In this document: positions 51,776 to 64,000 of the stretch, piece after piece
Numbering within the stretch: position 1 is the first letter of the stretch
Layout of the letters: each line of letters starts with the position of its first letter
From: Pelodera strongyloides
Lineage: Eukaryota; Nematoda; Chromadorea; Rhabditida; Rhabditidae
Direction: 5' to 3'
Assembly: GCA_036852015.1 (NCBI GenBank)
Contig: JAANDG010000098.1
Coordinates: 248,001-312,000, forward strand
DNA length: 64,000 bases
Program-made: the position numbers and the translations under genes
Notes under the pieces: model-generated
The model's database searches: none
What the model was told of the DNA's origin: nothing
What the model saw: only the letters and a program-made list of their open reading frames with translations

Positions 51776-54683
51776 CACTAGATACGGCTCAACTTTGTCC
51801 CGTCCCCATTGCATCTTATTTTCCTTTTCGCTTATATTCAATGACATGCATATGTTAATAATTCTCAAAACTAAATTTTATTATGGAGTACATTGTAAAC
51901 CTAGTCTTTGCTATCCGCTTTATGGGTTCATTGGTTGTGTTTCTGTCGCGCGTACGTTTCATTTTCTTTTAGGTCCCGATTAAGTGAGCATCAATCATTT
52001 GTACTTTAGTTATATTTCCTTTCAAAGTTTGAGACCGCTTTTTCTTCCTTCTATGTTTATAAGGTGGTATTAAATCGTTATAGAGCATGTAGAACCCCAA
52101 AAATAACTAACAATAATAACAATTCTCGCGTTCCAAATTCAATATTGGTAATCGTTTTATGGTTGTGAACTATATTTTTCTCGGTTGAGCAATCTTCTCC
52201 CCAAAAATTGTCACTTAATAGTTACTCGAGTGGTACTCCGCAGCAAGTTATTTTCTTTACCTACAACACACTATATGGGTCAGCGTTCAGAGAACCCAAT
52301 GCGGAGTTCCATGTTAATTGGTTGAGTCATTATGCCGGAAAATTAGACATCTTTAAAATATGCTCTAAATTTTAGCGTGTTTCAGAACAAATTTAAGTTT
52401 AACATTTAGTTCACAGCGCGTCCCATGCCGTGTCATAATTGGGTTTATGTTGATTCAAAAATGAGCCACCTCATGAGAGATTTTATGATACTGAGTTTTA
52501 TTCTTCCACCGTTATAGAAGGTTCACTGTTTTTGAATTCTGTTTATTTCGTACATTTGTGTGCATTTAAATGCATTCCTGTTTTCTCAACATTTTGAAAG
52601 TACAAGTGAACAACATTCCACAACTCAAGCTTTCAATATTTTTTGTCAGTAAATTTTTTTCTTGGTTTTCGACTTTTCAAAGTGCAATTTCAAATGAACC
52701 ATTTCTGCTGCAGACTAACTCAATGAAGAATCAGTTTCAGTTTAGCCTACTTTATTACAACATTAAACATATCAGTAAAGAAACACATATTACCTGGGCA
52801 ATAATGAGTAGTATGCAGTAAGAGGGCGGTTGAGTTCGTTTATGGATTTCGGTTGTAACCATTGCTTGAAAGTTTGCATTCACTGTTGAACATATGTTTC
52901 ATATGTTATATACCCACCCCCCAATGGCATTTTCGGTGCAGGCCTGGTCGCTATCCCACATATATGGTAGCTGTTATCCTTTCTCCGATCTACACCAAAG
53001 CGGCGGTCGTAGTATCAGAGCGGTTGTGGATGGGTCAAGGGCTCTCGCTCGCCGAGACACTGATGATTGCAGATCATCTTATATATAGCATCTTACGCAC
53101 CGACTGCCTGTAATAAATGAGAACATATATAGTATAGAAAAGAAAATGTAGCATGGTTGACTTTGTATGTAGCCTGTTTCAAGAAATAGTACACAAAAAA
53201 ATAATAAAGAAAAAAAAGGATATCTGGAACGACTTGGTCTGTCGGTGGAATCTCGTCCCTTCGTCCGGATGTCCCGTCCTGAGCGGATTCTTGAGTGTTG
53301 CCGACACACAACGGTCTTTGACTCCGTCCACTATTTGTGCATATACATTTCAGGTCACTCGCATCATCAATACAAACATCAATCGTCTCTTCACTGCTTT
53401 TTAGGCTCTACCTCGTTTAGCTAGCGTTCCCTCTCCGAATTTCCCTCAGTATTTAACTTTCTATGATTTCTCTCATTCTCTCGCAAGAGTGTCCGGCGGA
53501 AAGGACACGCGTAAGCGTATCCGGCACAACTGCGGATTCGGCATGTTAGTTCCAGGCGCGTGCCGTGTAGGCACTCGAAATATAGCTGGCATGTTTACAT
53601 TGATAATAGCTTAGTGATTGTGGGATGTTCTTCAATAACAAGCATCTTCACTTATTCTTTGAATGTTCCTTCCTACCTTAAGTTCAATAGAACCTACATT
53701 GGTGGTGGGTCAGTCCAAGGGACAATGCATACAATACATTGCCCTTTGTCCATTGTCTTCTACTGTAAAGGGAGCACATCTTCGAGTGAATGGTTGGATA
53801 GATAAGAAGGGGTTGGGGGCACGTTTGACCCACTCTACTTTAAAGCGAACGTGTAGGTGGTGATGTGCTCCACTGTTCAAAATGTACATTAACATCCTCA
53901 CACGATCAAGCAAAAAATAAAAATATGCTGAAAAATAAAAAATATAATTGTTTCCCAATAAGTGAAATTATGTGATAAATATGTTATGCAAGAAATCCTT
54001 AATTCATAATTCGTCCCACTCGTTGGTGAGATCTCGACTTAACAAGATACTGAGTTTTTAATAGAAGAATTGTGGAAGAGGAGAAACGTATATCAAGTCT
54101 TTTTTTTTAATATATCAAAACTCGATGACCTTTACTCTTGCCGTCCACTTTTGCTGACAGTTTGCACCTGTTCCAGACACCTAACCAAAAGACGACCATC
54201 GGTGGAACAGTTTCAAGCAAGTCATTGCCAAAATTCCGAAACCGCTCAGGTAGAAATGGAAGCAACGCATAGGGCCCCCCTTTTATTACATGACCTCGCC
54301 GATCAAGCGGTTCGACAGACCTCATGTATATGTCTTTTTACAATTAGCGTAACTAAGTTTGAGACTGTACTTGACCGAATGTTAAACTGTGAGTTTATTG
54401 ACCCCCGAATAAAGTGTGTGTTGATGTTTCAGTACTAAACCTTTATAAAGTATTATAAGTAAAATGCATTGTACCCCCAAAGGTGAGACAAGTGAAGATT
54501 CTCCTATGATGATAGTGGTGATAATATTCCTAAAATGTGTGCCATTGGTATTTATGCATTCCTTTCTCGGTGTGGGGCTGCGCGCGGCGTGTGAGGGGGA
54601 GCGCGCAGGTAGGTTCCTAGCCAGGCTACAGGGGCGGAGCCAATCGGGGCACAGTCATTCCACTCTGTGCTACGTCCGCCGTG
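51776..54683. other. Intergenic region between ccdc-186 and the Clc-like gene
   Basis: The first part should be the ccdc-186 3' UTR; the first clear AATAAA I see is at 53112-53117, so the 3' end may be long or use a variant signal. No exon is supportable. The last 100 bases before 54684 are unusually GC-rich. Confidence 0.45.
54580..54683 (+). promoter_or_regulatory. GC-rich promoter/5' UTR segment of the Clc-like gene
   Basis: Directly upstream of the ATG at 54684 lies about 100 bp that is GC-rich with several CpG and GCGCGC-like clusters, in contrast to the AT-rich surroundings. No TATA box or clear splice acceptor is seen next to the start, so this transcript may not be trans-spliced close to the ATG. 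Confidence 0.35.
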
Positions 54684-57600
54684 ATGTGGTCGAGTCCCCT
54701 ACTACTCTCGTTATCCTCGGTTTTTGCCCTTCTGGGACTTTCGCTCGTTGGCATCGCAGTCCTCTCCGATAACTGGACTGAATTCCAGGTTTGTGATTTT
54801 CACCTACGCATTTTCACGCTAAATTTTGGTTTGGAATTCTGGTTTCTGTCGTTCTTGCTGGGAGTACCGTAATACCGTAATTGTGCTGTACAAATTAGAT
54901 ACTACAAATTGCTTCAAAATTTTGCCTTATTGAACATTGTTTTGAGTTTCCTAGGTTATTTAATTTTTCATCTTTGTTCTGTTTTGCAACATTTCATATA
55001 TTTGAATTTGGTGTACTGAAATTACTCACATCTCCATTTCTCACGTTCTTGTTGTTCTATTAAACAGGGGATTATTTATGCTCCAAGATATATGACACTC
55101 TTCTTTGTATTTACCGCTATGGGACACACGCAATTGATGTAATAAGGCCTACAGAGGTCAGGCGGTATTTACAAGGGGGTCACGGTGCTAAACTCGATCA
55201 TGTTACCATAATATTATAGATAGAACATTTTCCTCGCATACCATTTGCCCGGGCCCGGAAAAAAAGGATCACATAAGCAGTTCAGTTTCTTAAAGCATTA
55301 CATCTTGAGCGGATACAACCAAAACGCCTTTCCGCAGATTTTATCCGGCCTTTATCTGATTTATTTTCCCATGTAGTTTTCAAGACTGGAAAAACAAATA
55401 TGCGTATTCGGCGCATTATAGTGTATCTCGGCACACCATACCACTAACAATAAGCTTCCATCCCTGTGTTTACAGTACTTTGGTGGATCAAGGATTGTGC
55501 TTTTTAGTTAAGTGAGTCGATGCAGATAGCGGGCAGCAACTAGTGAACCTAAGTACCTCAGTTTATGTTCCTTGTGATTTCGGTTTGCAATTTTGCTCAC
55601 AAACCTCATGTCTTTGCCTCGAGGGCTTTTGTTGTATGTATGTCCTATGCGAGCCTCTCCAAGTGCACCGCCCGCCTGCAGTCTAAGACATAAATACAAG
55701 CATTCACCGGAAAACAGATCAAATACGATCTCATACATCGATTAAAATCTCCACAGAAACGGAAATAGTCAAAGAAGTAGATACGCTGCACGCCCTTCAA
55801 GAAAATAATTGTTTACCTTATAATAGTGCTGTTTATCAGAACCTTAGACCGGAACCAAGCCAAGTAGCCACTTAGATGTTACACAGCTAGAGTTTTTAAT
55901 GTATTATCAAACCGGTTTTTTTGTTCAATTCTTGAGTGGTGATAAAGCAAACATTTTATGAATAGTGATTTCTTTTCTAAAAAAAAGGTTGTTGTGTAGT
56001 AACCGAAGGGGTATGCATTCAAGGTCAGCAGTCACTGTGTGCATTTTTTTCTTTTTGTTTTTTTGTTTTGCTGATTTATTTGCAGCAATGTCATATAAGA
56101 GTAACATTAGACAGTATGCGAACGCATAGCGTTTTTTTTCTGCTTCGTGATTTTCTTGAAACTTTGAATTCCGTCCGATTTTTCCGATTTTTGAATCTGA
56201 TTGTAAGATGGGTGATAACATCATATGTACAAATTGACCGTGGAGATCACTATAATCGGCAATTAGCGGTGTAATTAATTGGTCTTGCCTGTGATAGTGT
56301 GTCTGGGCACTCAGAAGAGATCCGGATATAAGCTTTTTTTTGGTCAGTAGGGTTCCTTCGTTTCTTTGACGGTGTCTCGTCCGGCCGCAATTAGTCACCG
56401 TCAACTTGAGCGCAGTCGGCCTTTCTTCCATCAGTATAAAACCCTTATGACGTCTTAGCTGTTCGTCTAATATAAAATAGGTTCCAAAGCCTCGTTCAGC
56501 GTTGGCTTCATTGAAACTCAACGTTTGCTTCCTAAGCAAAATCAAGGGTTCTTAATTACGCATAACATGAAGAGAAAGTTGCTATCCAGTTATCGATTTT
56601 CTGAAGTACATGCATGCATTTGTGCATAATAGTGGACAACGTAATAGTGGACACAGTGGACATTTATTACACCTGTCTTCCACTAGAACAATGTGCTGAA
56701 TAGATTAGCGTGACATGCTAGACATCGTGATTATGCGCTGAACCGATCTTTATAAAGCAAACACAAACATACGTGCTAGATTAGGCAGCGAGCCGTTCAT
56801 GAGTAGATCATGAAAAGGTAGTATTTTTTCCTTGCTGCGTTCTAGTCTATCATACACGTGTACGATGCTTATGACGTTTTCTGTTCAGTGTTACACAGCT
56901 TGTTCTGTTATTTCCTCAGGCAACAATTTATTTTTGTCCTATCCAAAAGCGCAGTGCTTTTCGTCGTACGGGGGATTTCCATTTTAACAAGCAATTATTT
57001 TCCACTTTTCACATCACATGCGTCTGTTTGAACTGTCACTCTGCATATCTTCGTCTATAATTTGTCGCTTGCGGTTTCCTTTCACTTCTTCCCTTTGCCT
57101 TTTTCCCTGCATGCTAATTTTGGTTTTTGTGGGAGACTGTATCTCTCTTCAGTAGGTCTTGACATTATACTAGTCTTGTGACCAGGTTCCATTCAGGTTA
57201 GAGACCACCCATTCTAGGAGGAATATGATATAAACTAGGCTACGGTCTAAACAGAGAGTATGGAGAGTGTGGAGTGAGCAGACATACCACTCTCGCCCAT
57301 ATCCGTCGGAATCCCGGCGTGACCCCTGGAGCGACTCTTCTGTCTTCTCTAGCTTCTTTCTTGTGCTCTCTTTATATATGACCCTCCTCCTTGATCCTAC
57401 TCCCTAACCTCCTCTGACTGTGCTCGTCTCTCTCACCGGCTCCGATCTCGTCTATCCATCCACCGGTATGCAAATTAAGTGTGTGCGGTCGTTGAGCACC
57501 TTGACCTGTGCATCGATCGCACGCCAGGAGGTTTAATTACCTCCACTAGCCGTCGGAGATCGAGCCTTCCGATTAAAAGTTCTTAAGTATGAACGGGGCA

Positions 57601-60600
57601 ACCGAGATATATGGCTTAGGACATAAAACGTAACGGGAGACCTTCCTCAAATCAGTCGCCCAGATCTACATATCGCGCGCGAGAGATATGGAACAACTTT
57701 CCACCCGCAAGAAAATGTTTAACATACAACACTGCAACCAGATGTTTTGGGCATAGCTGAGAAGAGTAGTGCACTGTTTAAAGAGTATGATTCATAGTAA
57801 GGCACAAGCTAAGATACATTGTTTATATCAATTAATACATGTTTTTCAGGTGAATCGCCGGGAAATCGTAAACGCTTTCAACCGTGATGCCGAGTTGAAT
57901 CTCAAGTTAAAAGATGCATTCGTCAGGAACACGCTCTACTACTCGCGGAACTATGGACTCTTCCACATTTGCTTCGGAGACACGTTGCCGAGTGGTTCGT
58001 TTCTACTTTTTACATTTATTATTGTGAATTTCGAACTCTGCCTCTTTGCAAACAATTTTGGCAACGACGACTGTGCACTCTTTTTTTATGTCATTTTCCA
58101 TTACAACCACCAATTCTTGTTTCTCTAATTGTCATTTTGATTTCTTTCCATGTACGTACAGAATCCCAACCAGTCCTATGTCTCTGTTGTTATTGATTTG
58201 GTCAATGTTTATCGCTCGCGACGGGAAACTGCATTCCTTTCAATACGGTCGAATGAATGTAGCGTGCTACGTAGGTGCATTGCTTAATCAGAACAAGGGT
58301 AAAAAGCCGTATGTTAGTTTGCGACCCATAGCCGCAGTATGCAACATACCTAGGAAACCAAAGTTTAGCTTTGGAAATACAATCTAGAATAGGCGTAGCT
58401 CGCTGCTTACCCAATCTGAAGGCAACTTAATCCCCCTCCTTTGAAAACACTGTTTGAAGTAAGAAGTAAGCATGCTAGCCTCTCAACCGCACTCCATAAA
58501 TGTGCTGGGCACATTGTGTTCATTGTATTATCGTACCTCTCCAGCAATACGAGAACCGCTCAAGTGCCCTTCCCACATAACTACTCGTCCTACGCGAATT
58601 TGTCGCATTAAACACTACATATGACCGTTTGTTTTCATGTTTACCGCGGCACGCAAAAAAAGTCCCGTTGGAAACATTTTGATGGGTGCACGACTATTGA
58701 TTTTAAATAATCAAGTATAGATTCACAAACACCTGTTTGGCTGATTAGAATGATTTCGACAGTATTCGTAATCATGCTAATCTGTGCGTGTTGGGAAAAA
58801 CCGCTCGGGCGTGGTGGCTAATTTTCCGTGGGGTTGACCTTGCGCGCCCACGCCATCCATGGGTAAGCATTTCCCTGAAGATGCTTAAGAGATAACCGTG
58901 CTAGGTCAAAATCGTAAAATATCCCCTCCCCTATACTAGAATTATCTTTTGGAAAATGATGTGCTCTCGGAGTGGGACATAAATATTACTCAGTTGAAAT
59001 TTAGTGTCCGCTTAAGTGCCCCTGAAGAAAACAGGATGTTGGGGTTAATTTCCCTCCGAGAAAAAAATGTTTTTTTTTCCTATAGTATGATTCCCTGCTG
59101 TGCCCATTTTTGTGTTTCGACCTAGCATGACCTAGCTTTTCTTGTTCGGAGACCTAATCATTGCTGGGTTCATTCAACTAGTGAGTCTAATAGGAGAAAG
59201 TATTCAAGTGGGTAAAATACGAGGAAACCAGAAATTCGGCTGCGAGCAACATGACTAACTGTTTTTAACAAAATAGTTCGACGCACAAATGAATACCATG
59301 TTCCGAGTTCTCAAGTTAGCGTTTTAATTAATATATTCATGAAAATATGAGAGCAGACGATCAATTAATCATTTTTAATGTATGGGCATGGAAAACGTCT
59401 CATTTATTGATGGCTACTGGGATAGCTCGTTCCAACTGACCGATATTCGTAAATGATAAATGATAGTTTCATGAGGCAATGCATTTCTGAAATTCCTGTC
59501 GTGGATTGGTACATCGGAACAAAACTCAACACTATGCGTAATTTTCGGGATTGAATATAAATAAATTCTATGAAATAGGTCTTTTCTTGCCTCAAACGCC
59601 GACAATAATCTAGCTTCTCGATCATAAGCACAGAGCACGGTGAAGTACTCAAAAAATGGCATCCTTGATTTCCACTCAGCAATAGAATAGCCCAAGAATG
59701 ACCTTTTATATTCCTTTCATATGCAGATATGTTTCTTCTTGTTAGCACATTGTTTGCAAACGTCTCTCTGTTGGCGTTTTTGCAATGGTTCACTGTGATT
59801 GTGTTGCAATCGAGTCTCTTTTCGGGCATTGCTTTTAGTTGGGAATGAATGAAAACCAGTGAGATTATGTTGCCCGTTTATGTGTATTTGTATTGTCAAA
59901 GCACGCTTGTCTAGATCGTTTTCTTGTCGTAAAGCCAATGGTATGCGTAGGAGAAAACGATCAGAGACTATGTACTTCTTGCCAACGATAAGCAACACTT
60001 GTGCGATTCTTTGAAAGAAACATGGAAAGTTACTTGTAACCTGAAACCGAATGGCGGTTTTTAACTGCATTTAAAATTTAGTCGGGAACAGAACTTCTAT
60101 AGAAGTACATAGGTTTGTTAAAGGGGGTTCACTTTATAGTTCGAACCCAGTTCAACGGAAAACATGTATTTGTTCTTCGTAATCGTATGTGTATCGTTAG
60201 GAGAAATAACTTCCCGTTCTTCTGCTATCTGATGTTCCATCTTGACATTGCATTGAATTTAGCCGCGCGCTTTGCGGTTCTTCATTCGATTTACAGCCGT
60301 AAATAGACTGCCTTTCTATTTAATTAAAATGGCGCTGAGGATAAAGAAACGTAACATTTCTGTCGGCCATACACAAAAAAAACATTTGGCATACGATACG
60401 TCATTTAACTATTAGTATTATTTGTCCGTAATGAAATGCATTCAAAATATTGATGCAAATCTGGTTATCGGTAAACTTGATTTGATAAAACATGTGATAT
60501 CCAGAGACAGAATATAAGCAAACATTAGAGATACGTCCTCGAGTTGTACGCACGAAGTCACAAATCGGCTTCCGCTTTATCCTGACCCTATAATTCATAT

Positions 60601-62705
60601 TCAGATATACTGGAAAGCAATATATTCATTTCAGGCATTGGTAGCTATTCCAAGTTCGGAGCCACATGCATCACCAACAATGAATACTTCCCGCCAGCAT
60701 CGGACACGGAAAATTATGGAACGGTTGGTGGTTTATTCATTAATCATTTGTCGTCCGTGCATCGTACTGTATGTATGGCCTGATCTGTTCTTTGTTGCAA
60801 TGTAAACTTATTTTTTCCCTTAAACCCAAGGAACTGTGTTCACTATGGACCTCGGAATTAATTCAATGACTCAGTACGTGATCATTGCTACATTTATTAT
60901 CTTTTAGATGCAATGGCAGCGCCTTTACTTGATGAGATCTTCCGTTGTACTGTACATTCTGGGGATCGCCTTCGTTGGTCTCTCTTTTCTGGTCGGAATC
61001 TTTGGATGTTGGAGAAGATCCCCAAAGCTTGTGCTCACAACTGCACTCCTCATTCTCTTCGCAGGTATTTTATATTTTATCCAAAAGCTCACAGCACGAA
61101 ATTGACACGTTCTCTGCCGATTCGCTGAAAATGTGTGTTTAAATTGCGACTGCCGCTTGCGAAGTAACGAAGGGCATACCGGGGAAACAAAGCAACCTGT
61201 AATTTTGCACGTCTACCCGAACATGCACTTGTACGTGCATTCACAAAGAACCATCTGTTTAGTTCTGTTCCTGGCTGCTGGAATGGCCTGCTGGCACTAT
61301 GTCAATTACCTGGAGAGATACGTCCTCGAAATGCCGCCATTCTATCGGTCATGGGAATCAGTAAGTTACAAATCCGTCTTTCTTTTTGAAATGTTTTAGT
61401 ACCACTTTATCACTGCTGTCTTTTAGTGGGCAACAAATAAAATGTCCACAAACTTAATAATAACCCTCGCTACCGAAGGAAGACAAGGTAGACCATGGAC
61501 TATAGACTGAAGGTCACTCGTACCGCAGTAGATCTAAATTTTTCTTCTTTGTTCACCAGAGCGCATGTGCCACGGAGATCGCGGTAGAGACAAATTAGTA
61601 ACTGCCGACGGGGCAAATTGCCCACTGACAGTTATGGGAAGGTCTTTTTGGGAAGCATCTCCAATTTGACTTATTCCATTGAAGTAGAAACTAGGCTGCC
61701 GATGTAGTTTAGTCAAAGGACGTAATATTGAAAGTCTCTTAGTTTACATCTTTATTTTTTTACATTCCTGTCCTTATTGCTTTTCATATCCAAGCGCGTT
61801 GGAGAATAATTCGAGATTCTCAGATCCTCTATGATAACGTATTAGTATTTTACGGTCAATTACGCATTTCACTTTGAAGAAATACGGCTGAAGCGCGCAA
61901 AAAGTCAGAGTCCTGTCAAAACGGGATTTGCTATGTGCATCAATGCGCATATATGTATCTTGTCGAGATTTGTACTTCTTATTGAAGGCAACAAGGATAT
62001 CACACTTAGCGAGAAGAATGCTTGAAATGACCTTTGATTGACACATTGATTTTAGATTCTGAAGTCGACAACTCGCTTCAACTATGGATGGTCGTACATT
62101 GTATCTTGGGTTGGAATCTCGTTCCTGCTCTTTGCTGCCATCTTCATGCTTCTTTCCTACAAGGCCATCAAGGTGAGTGGTTGGTGCTGACGAAGGACAT
62201 GCAGGTGTAATTAATGCATTTTGAGTTCAGTAAATGTAAGCTGGTCAGTCTGTCCCTTTCAAATATAGTGTTTTTTTATCTACTGAATTCATATGATATT
62301 GTGTCGCAAATTTGTGGAGCGCGTTGCTTCCGCGGAAAATAAGTTATAATATATCTCGTTACCTGGATCCTTATATGCAGGATGAGGAAGAGAAGGCGTT
62401 CGAGGCAAAGCACGGAGGAGCTTATATGATCCCCAACTATTACGATAAGGGAGCAATGGTGCCTTATGGGTAAGCTGACAGTTAATATCCTTGTATGTAT
62501 GACAAAGTTTTATAAAAATGTTCAGTTAAAAAAAGGGTTCCCAACGGACTAGCAAAATACAATAAAATACGCATCTCTAGTTTTTTTTTTTGCATTTTCT
62601 TATTTTTGCAGTTACAACACATATGGAGGCTATGGAGGATATCCCGGTGGATATTACGGGCAATACAACACTGGATATTATGGATACATGACATATGGAC
62701 GATAA
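54684..62705 (+). CDS. Clc-like (claudin-superfamily) four-pass membrane protein
   Basis: Eight exons (54684-54788, 57850-57994, 60635-60723, 60908-61064, 61263-61360, 62056-62172, 62381-62469, 62612-62705) with consistent phases give 297 aa. TM1 spans about 6-28, followed by DNW (W31) and a long first extracellular loop with GLFHIC (71-76) and C95. This is the layout of claudin/PMP-22-type proteins and of the nematode Clc-like family. TM2 is about 125-147, TM3 about 152-176 and TM4 about 209-233. The cytoplasmic tail has an acidic DEEEKAFEAK segment and ends in a repetitive Gly/Tyr-rich stretch (about 263-297). Known relatives act in cell contacts or as channel-regulating tetraspan proteins; which applies here is not known. 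Introns 1 and 2 are 3.1 and 2.6 kb. The donor at 57995 (GTTCGT) is weak but the phase supports it. Confidence 0.88.
54789..57849. other. Clc-like gene intron 1, 3.1 kb
   Basis: It contains an unexplained 206-codon open frame on the minus strand (55925-56545) and a more GC-rich, possibly repeat-derived patch near 57250-57700. No host exon was recognised within it. Confidence 0.5.
57995..60634. other. Clc-like gene intron 2, 2.6 kb
   Basis: No in-phase exon is needed or seen between the LPSG and IGSYSKFG coding segments. A GC-rich patch with short inverted GCGTGG/CCACGC sequence occurs near 58800-58860. Otherwise it is AT-rich and featureless. Confidence 0.5.
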
Positions 62706-63538
62706 ACACTGTAGATGCCTTGTCGAATCCGAACCTGCGACGTGTTCCACGTTTCCAGTCCGCTAGCCACTGCGCCATGCTTGCCGCATGAATCATGCCA
62801 TCAATACTTCCTCATCGCCATTTTTGACTTACATTATCGGTTGATTTCTTTTATGCATACATTTTTTTGTGTTTAATCAATAGTGCTTTCCAGTTGGGTC
62901 ACATGGTGTACTCCTTAACAAGGGTGCTCAATTTTCACTCGCTCCGACTTATATTTATGTGCTTGCATATCTTTGAAACTGTCTCGATATTCCCAACTAT
63001 GACATTGAAATTGAACAAACGCTATTTTAAAATGTAGTACTCTTCTTCTTGGTCGGCCTTTGCAATATGTGAAACATAGTTCTAATTATTTAAACGAAAT
63101 ACAACGAAAACATATTTGCTCCCACCTTTTTGTCATATAGGTCAACAACTGCCTTTTTATTATTTGTTATCATATAGTAATTAGCCTTTCTCTATGTTTG
63201 AAGTCAATTGGCCACGCCAAATTACTTTCCGATTTCTTACTAGCTTGATTACCTAATTAAGTGCATTTTATTGAAAAACTTCCTACAAAGTGTTTCGGGT
63301 AGTTTTTTTGTGCGTTTTTTCTCTCAAGAATAATGTTTTATGTGTTATGTGATTGTTAGATGAATACTGTATCTTAATATAATCTTCCTTATCTGGCAGA
63401 TTCTATATTCGCTAGAAGATTTGTGAATTGTACTCCTATTTATGTTTTCGTATAAAAAATATATAAAGATGTGAATCAGTTATAAGTATCTGTCATAATC
63501 AGTGAAAATGTGTGCATTGTTTAATGTGAACAAATAAA
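62706..63538 (+). other. Probable 3' UTR of the Clc-like gene
   Basis: AT-rich sequence after the TAA at 62703-62705, up to the first convincing AATAAA at 63533-63538. No exon was seen. Confidence 0.4.
63533..63538 (+). terminator. Candidate polyadenylation signal of the Clc-like gene
   Basis: AATAAA followed by an A/T-rich run, about 830 bases after the stop codon. Confidence 0.45.
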
Positions 63539-63686
63539 AAATTTGATTGAAGTGTTTTTGAGCTTTCACATATATTACAAAGTGACCACAATTAGCGGCA
63601 AATGAGTATGCAATATGCGCATGTTTGAATCCAATAGGTAAGTTTTTTTCTAGTCTTACTTCATGAGAACAGCGGTATTTCAACCT

Positions 63687-63829
63687 GAGGCCGCATTCAC
63701 CAACCCACAGGGAGCCTTCAATACGCTCATCAGCGCGCTGAATCTCTTCTGCTCTCGCGCCCTCTACGCACTCTTTAGCTCCTTGGGGAGGCCAGGGAGC
63801 GTTCCCTGTGTGTTGGTGAATACGGCCTC
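63687..63829. mobile_element. Short inverted-repeat element (MITE-like), 143 bp
   Basis: The ends 63687-63715 and 63801-63829 are inverted repeats, 26 of 29 bases matching, starting GAGGCCG and containing ATTCACCAAC. The interior is GC-rich compared with its surroundings. No clear target duplication was seen, so it may be an old MITE or a structured non-coding element. Confidence 0.55.
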
Positions 63830-64000
63830 TGTTTCAGAGAGCAGAAATCTGCAAAAGCGTACTTGTCTTTAGAACAGAGGTCATTTGGCCGCATGTCTGA
63901 AAATCTCATGCATGCATTGTGGCCGAAATTCACCTGCACGTTTTGCGTTTACGACGCCACCTTGTCACTCGAAACACGCCAGATATGACGTTTACGTTCA
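63830..64000. other. Window end, nothing recognised
   Basis: Short mixed-composition sequence without a supportable feature. Confidence 0.5.

Noticed and set aside
60115..60306. TTCGAACC motif resembling a tRNA B box near 60139
   Set aside because: No matching A box or cloverleaf stems could be found around it.

Overview
The window looks like genomic DNA of a nematode, most likely a rhabditid/strongylid (clade V) species other than C. elegans. This rests on AT-rich intergenic DNA, many small exons bounded by GT...TTTCAG or TTTAG introns, candidate trans-splice acceptors just before start codons, and products that match nematode families (a DOP-3-type dopamine receptor, a Clc-like claudin-superfamily protein and a CCDC-186 homologue). 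All gene models are hand-built from splice sites and reading-frame phase. I saw no prokaryotic genes, viruses, CRISPR arrays, rRNA or convincing tRNA.

Layout. (1) 1503-5099, minus strand: a 12-exon gene for a predicted secreted protein of about 531 aa, with a Cys-rich N-terminal part and a Thr/Pro-rich middle; not firmly recognised. (2) 5100-10564: AT-rich and non-coding as far as I can see. (3) 10575-11782 and 13928-14813, plus strand: two tandem paralogues (190 and 181 aa) of a family I do not recognise, with the same four-exon structure and a basic RKRK motif. A 272-bp foldback MITE flanked by TTA lies between them, probably inside the first gene's 3' UTR. (4) 15976-25709, minus strand: a 15-exon aminergic GPCR of 598 aa whose residues fit a D2-like dopamine receptor and which I identify as dop-3. 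It is convergent with the second paralogue. (5) 25710-45989: about 20 kb with no supportable gene, holding simple repeats and a diverged dispersed repeat, between the divergently transcribed receptor and the next gene. (6) 46021-51775, plus strand: a 20-exon coiled-coil protein of about 750 aa, the CCDC186 homologue, preceded by a good trans-splice acceptor. (7) 54684-62705, plus strand: an 8-exon, 297-aa four-pass membrane protein of the nematode Clc-like family, with two introns of 2.6-3.1 kb and a Gly/Tyr-rich tail. (8) 62706-64000: 3' UTR, a poly(A) signal and a short inverted-repeat element.

The genes do not form an operon. The receptor (extrasynaptic dopamine signalling through Go in C. 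elegans) and the CCDC186 homologue (dense-core vesicle biogenesis in C. elegans) are both neuronal in function, and the 20-kb gap between them may hold regulatory DNA. The most novel item is the tandem pair of unrecognised, probably nuclear, proteins. No exotic new system is evident.
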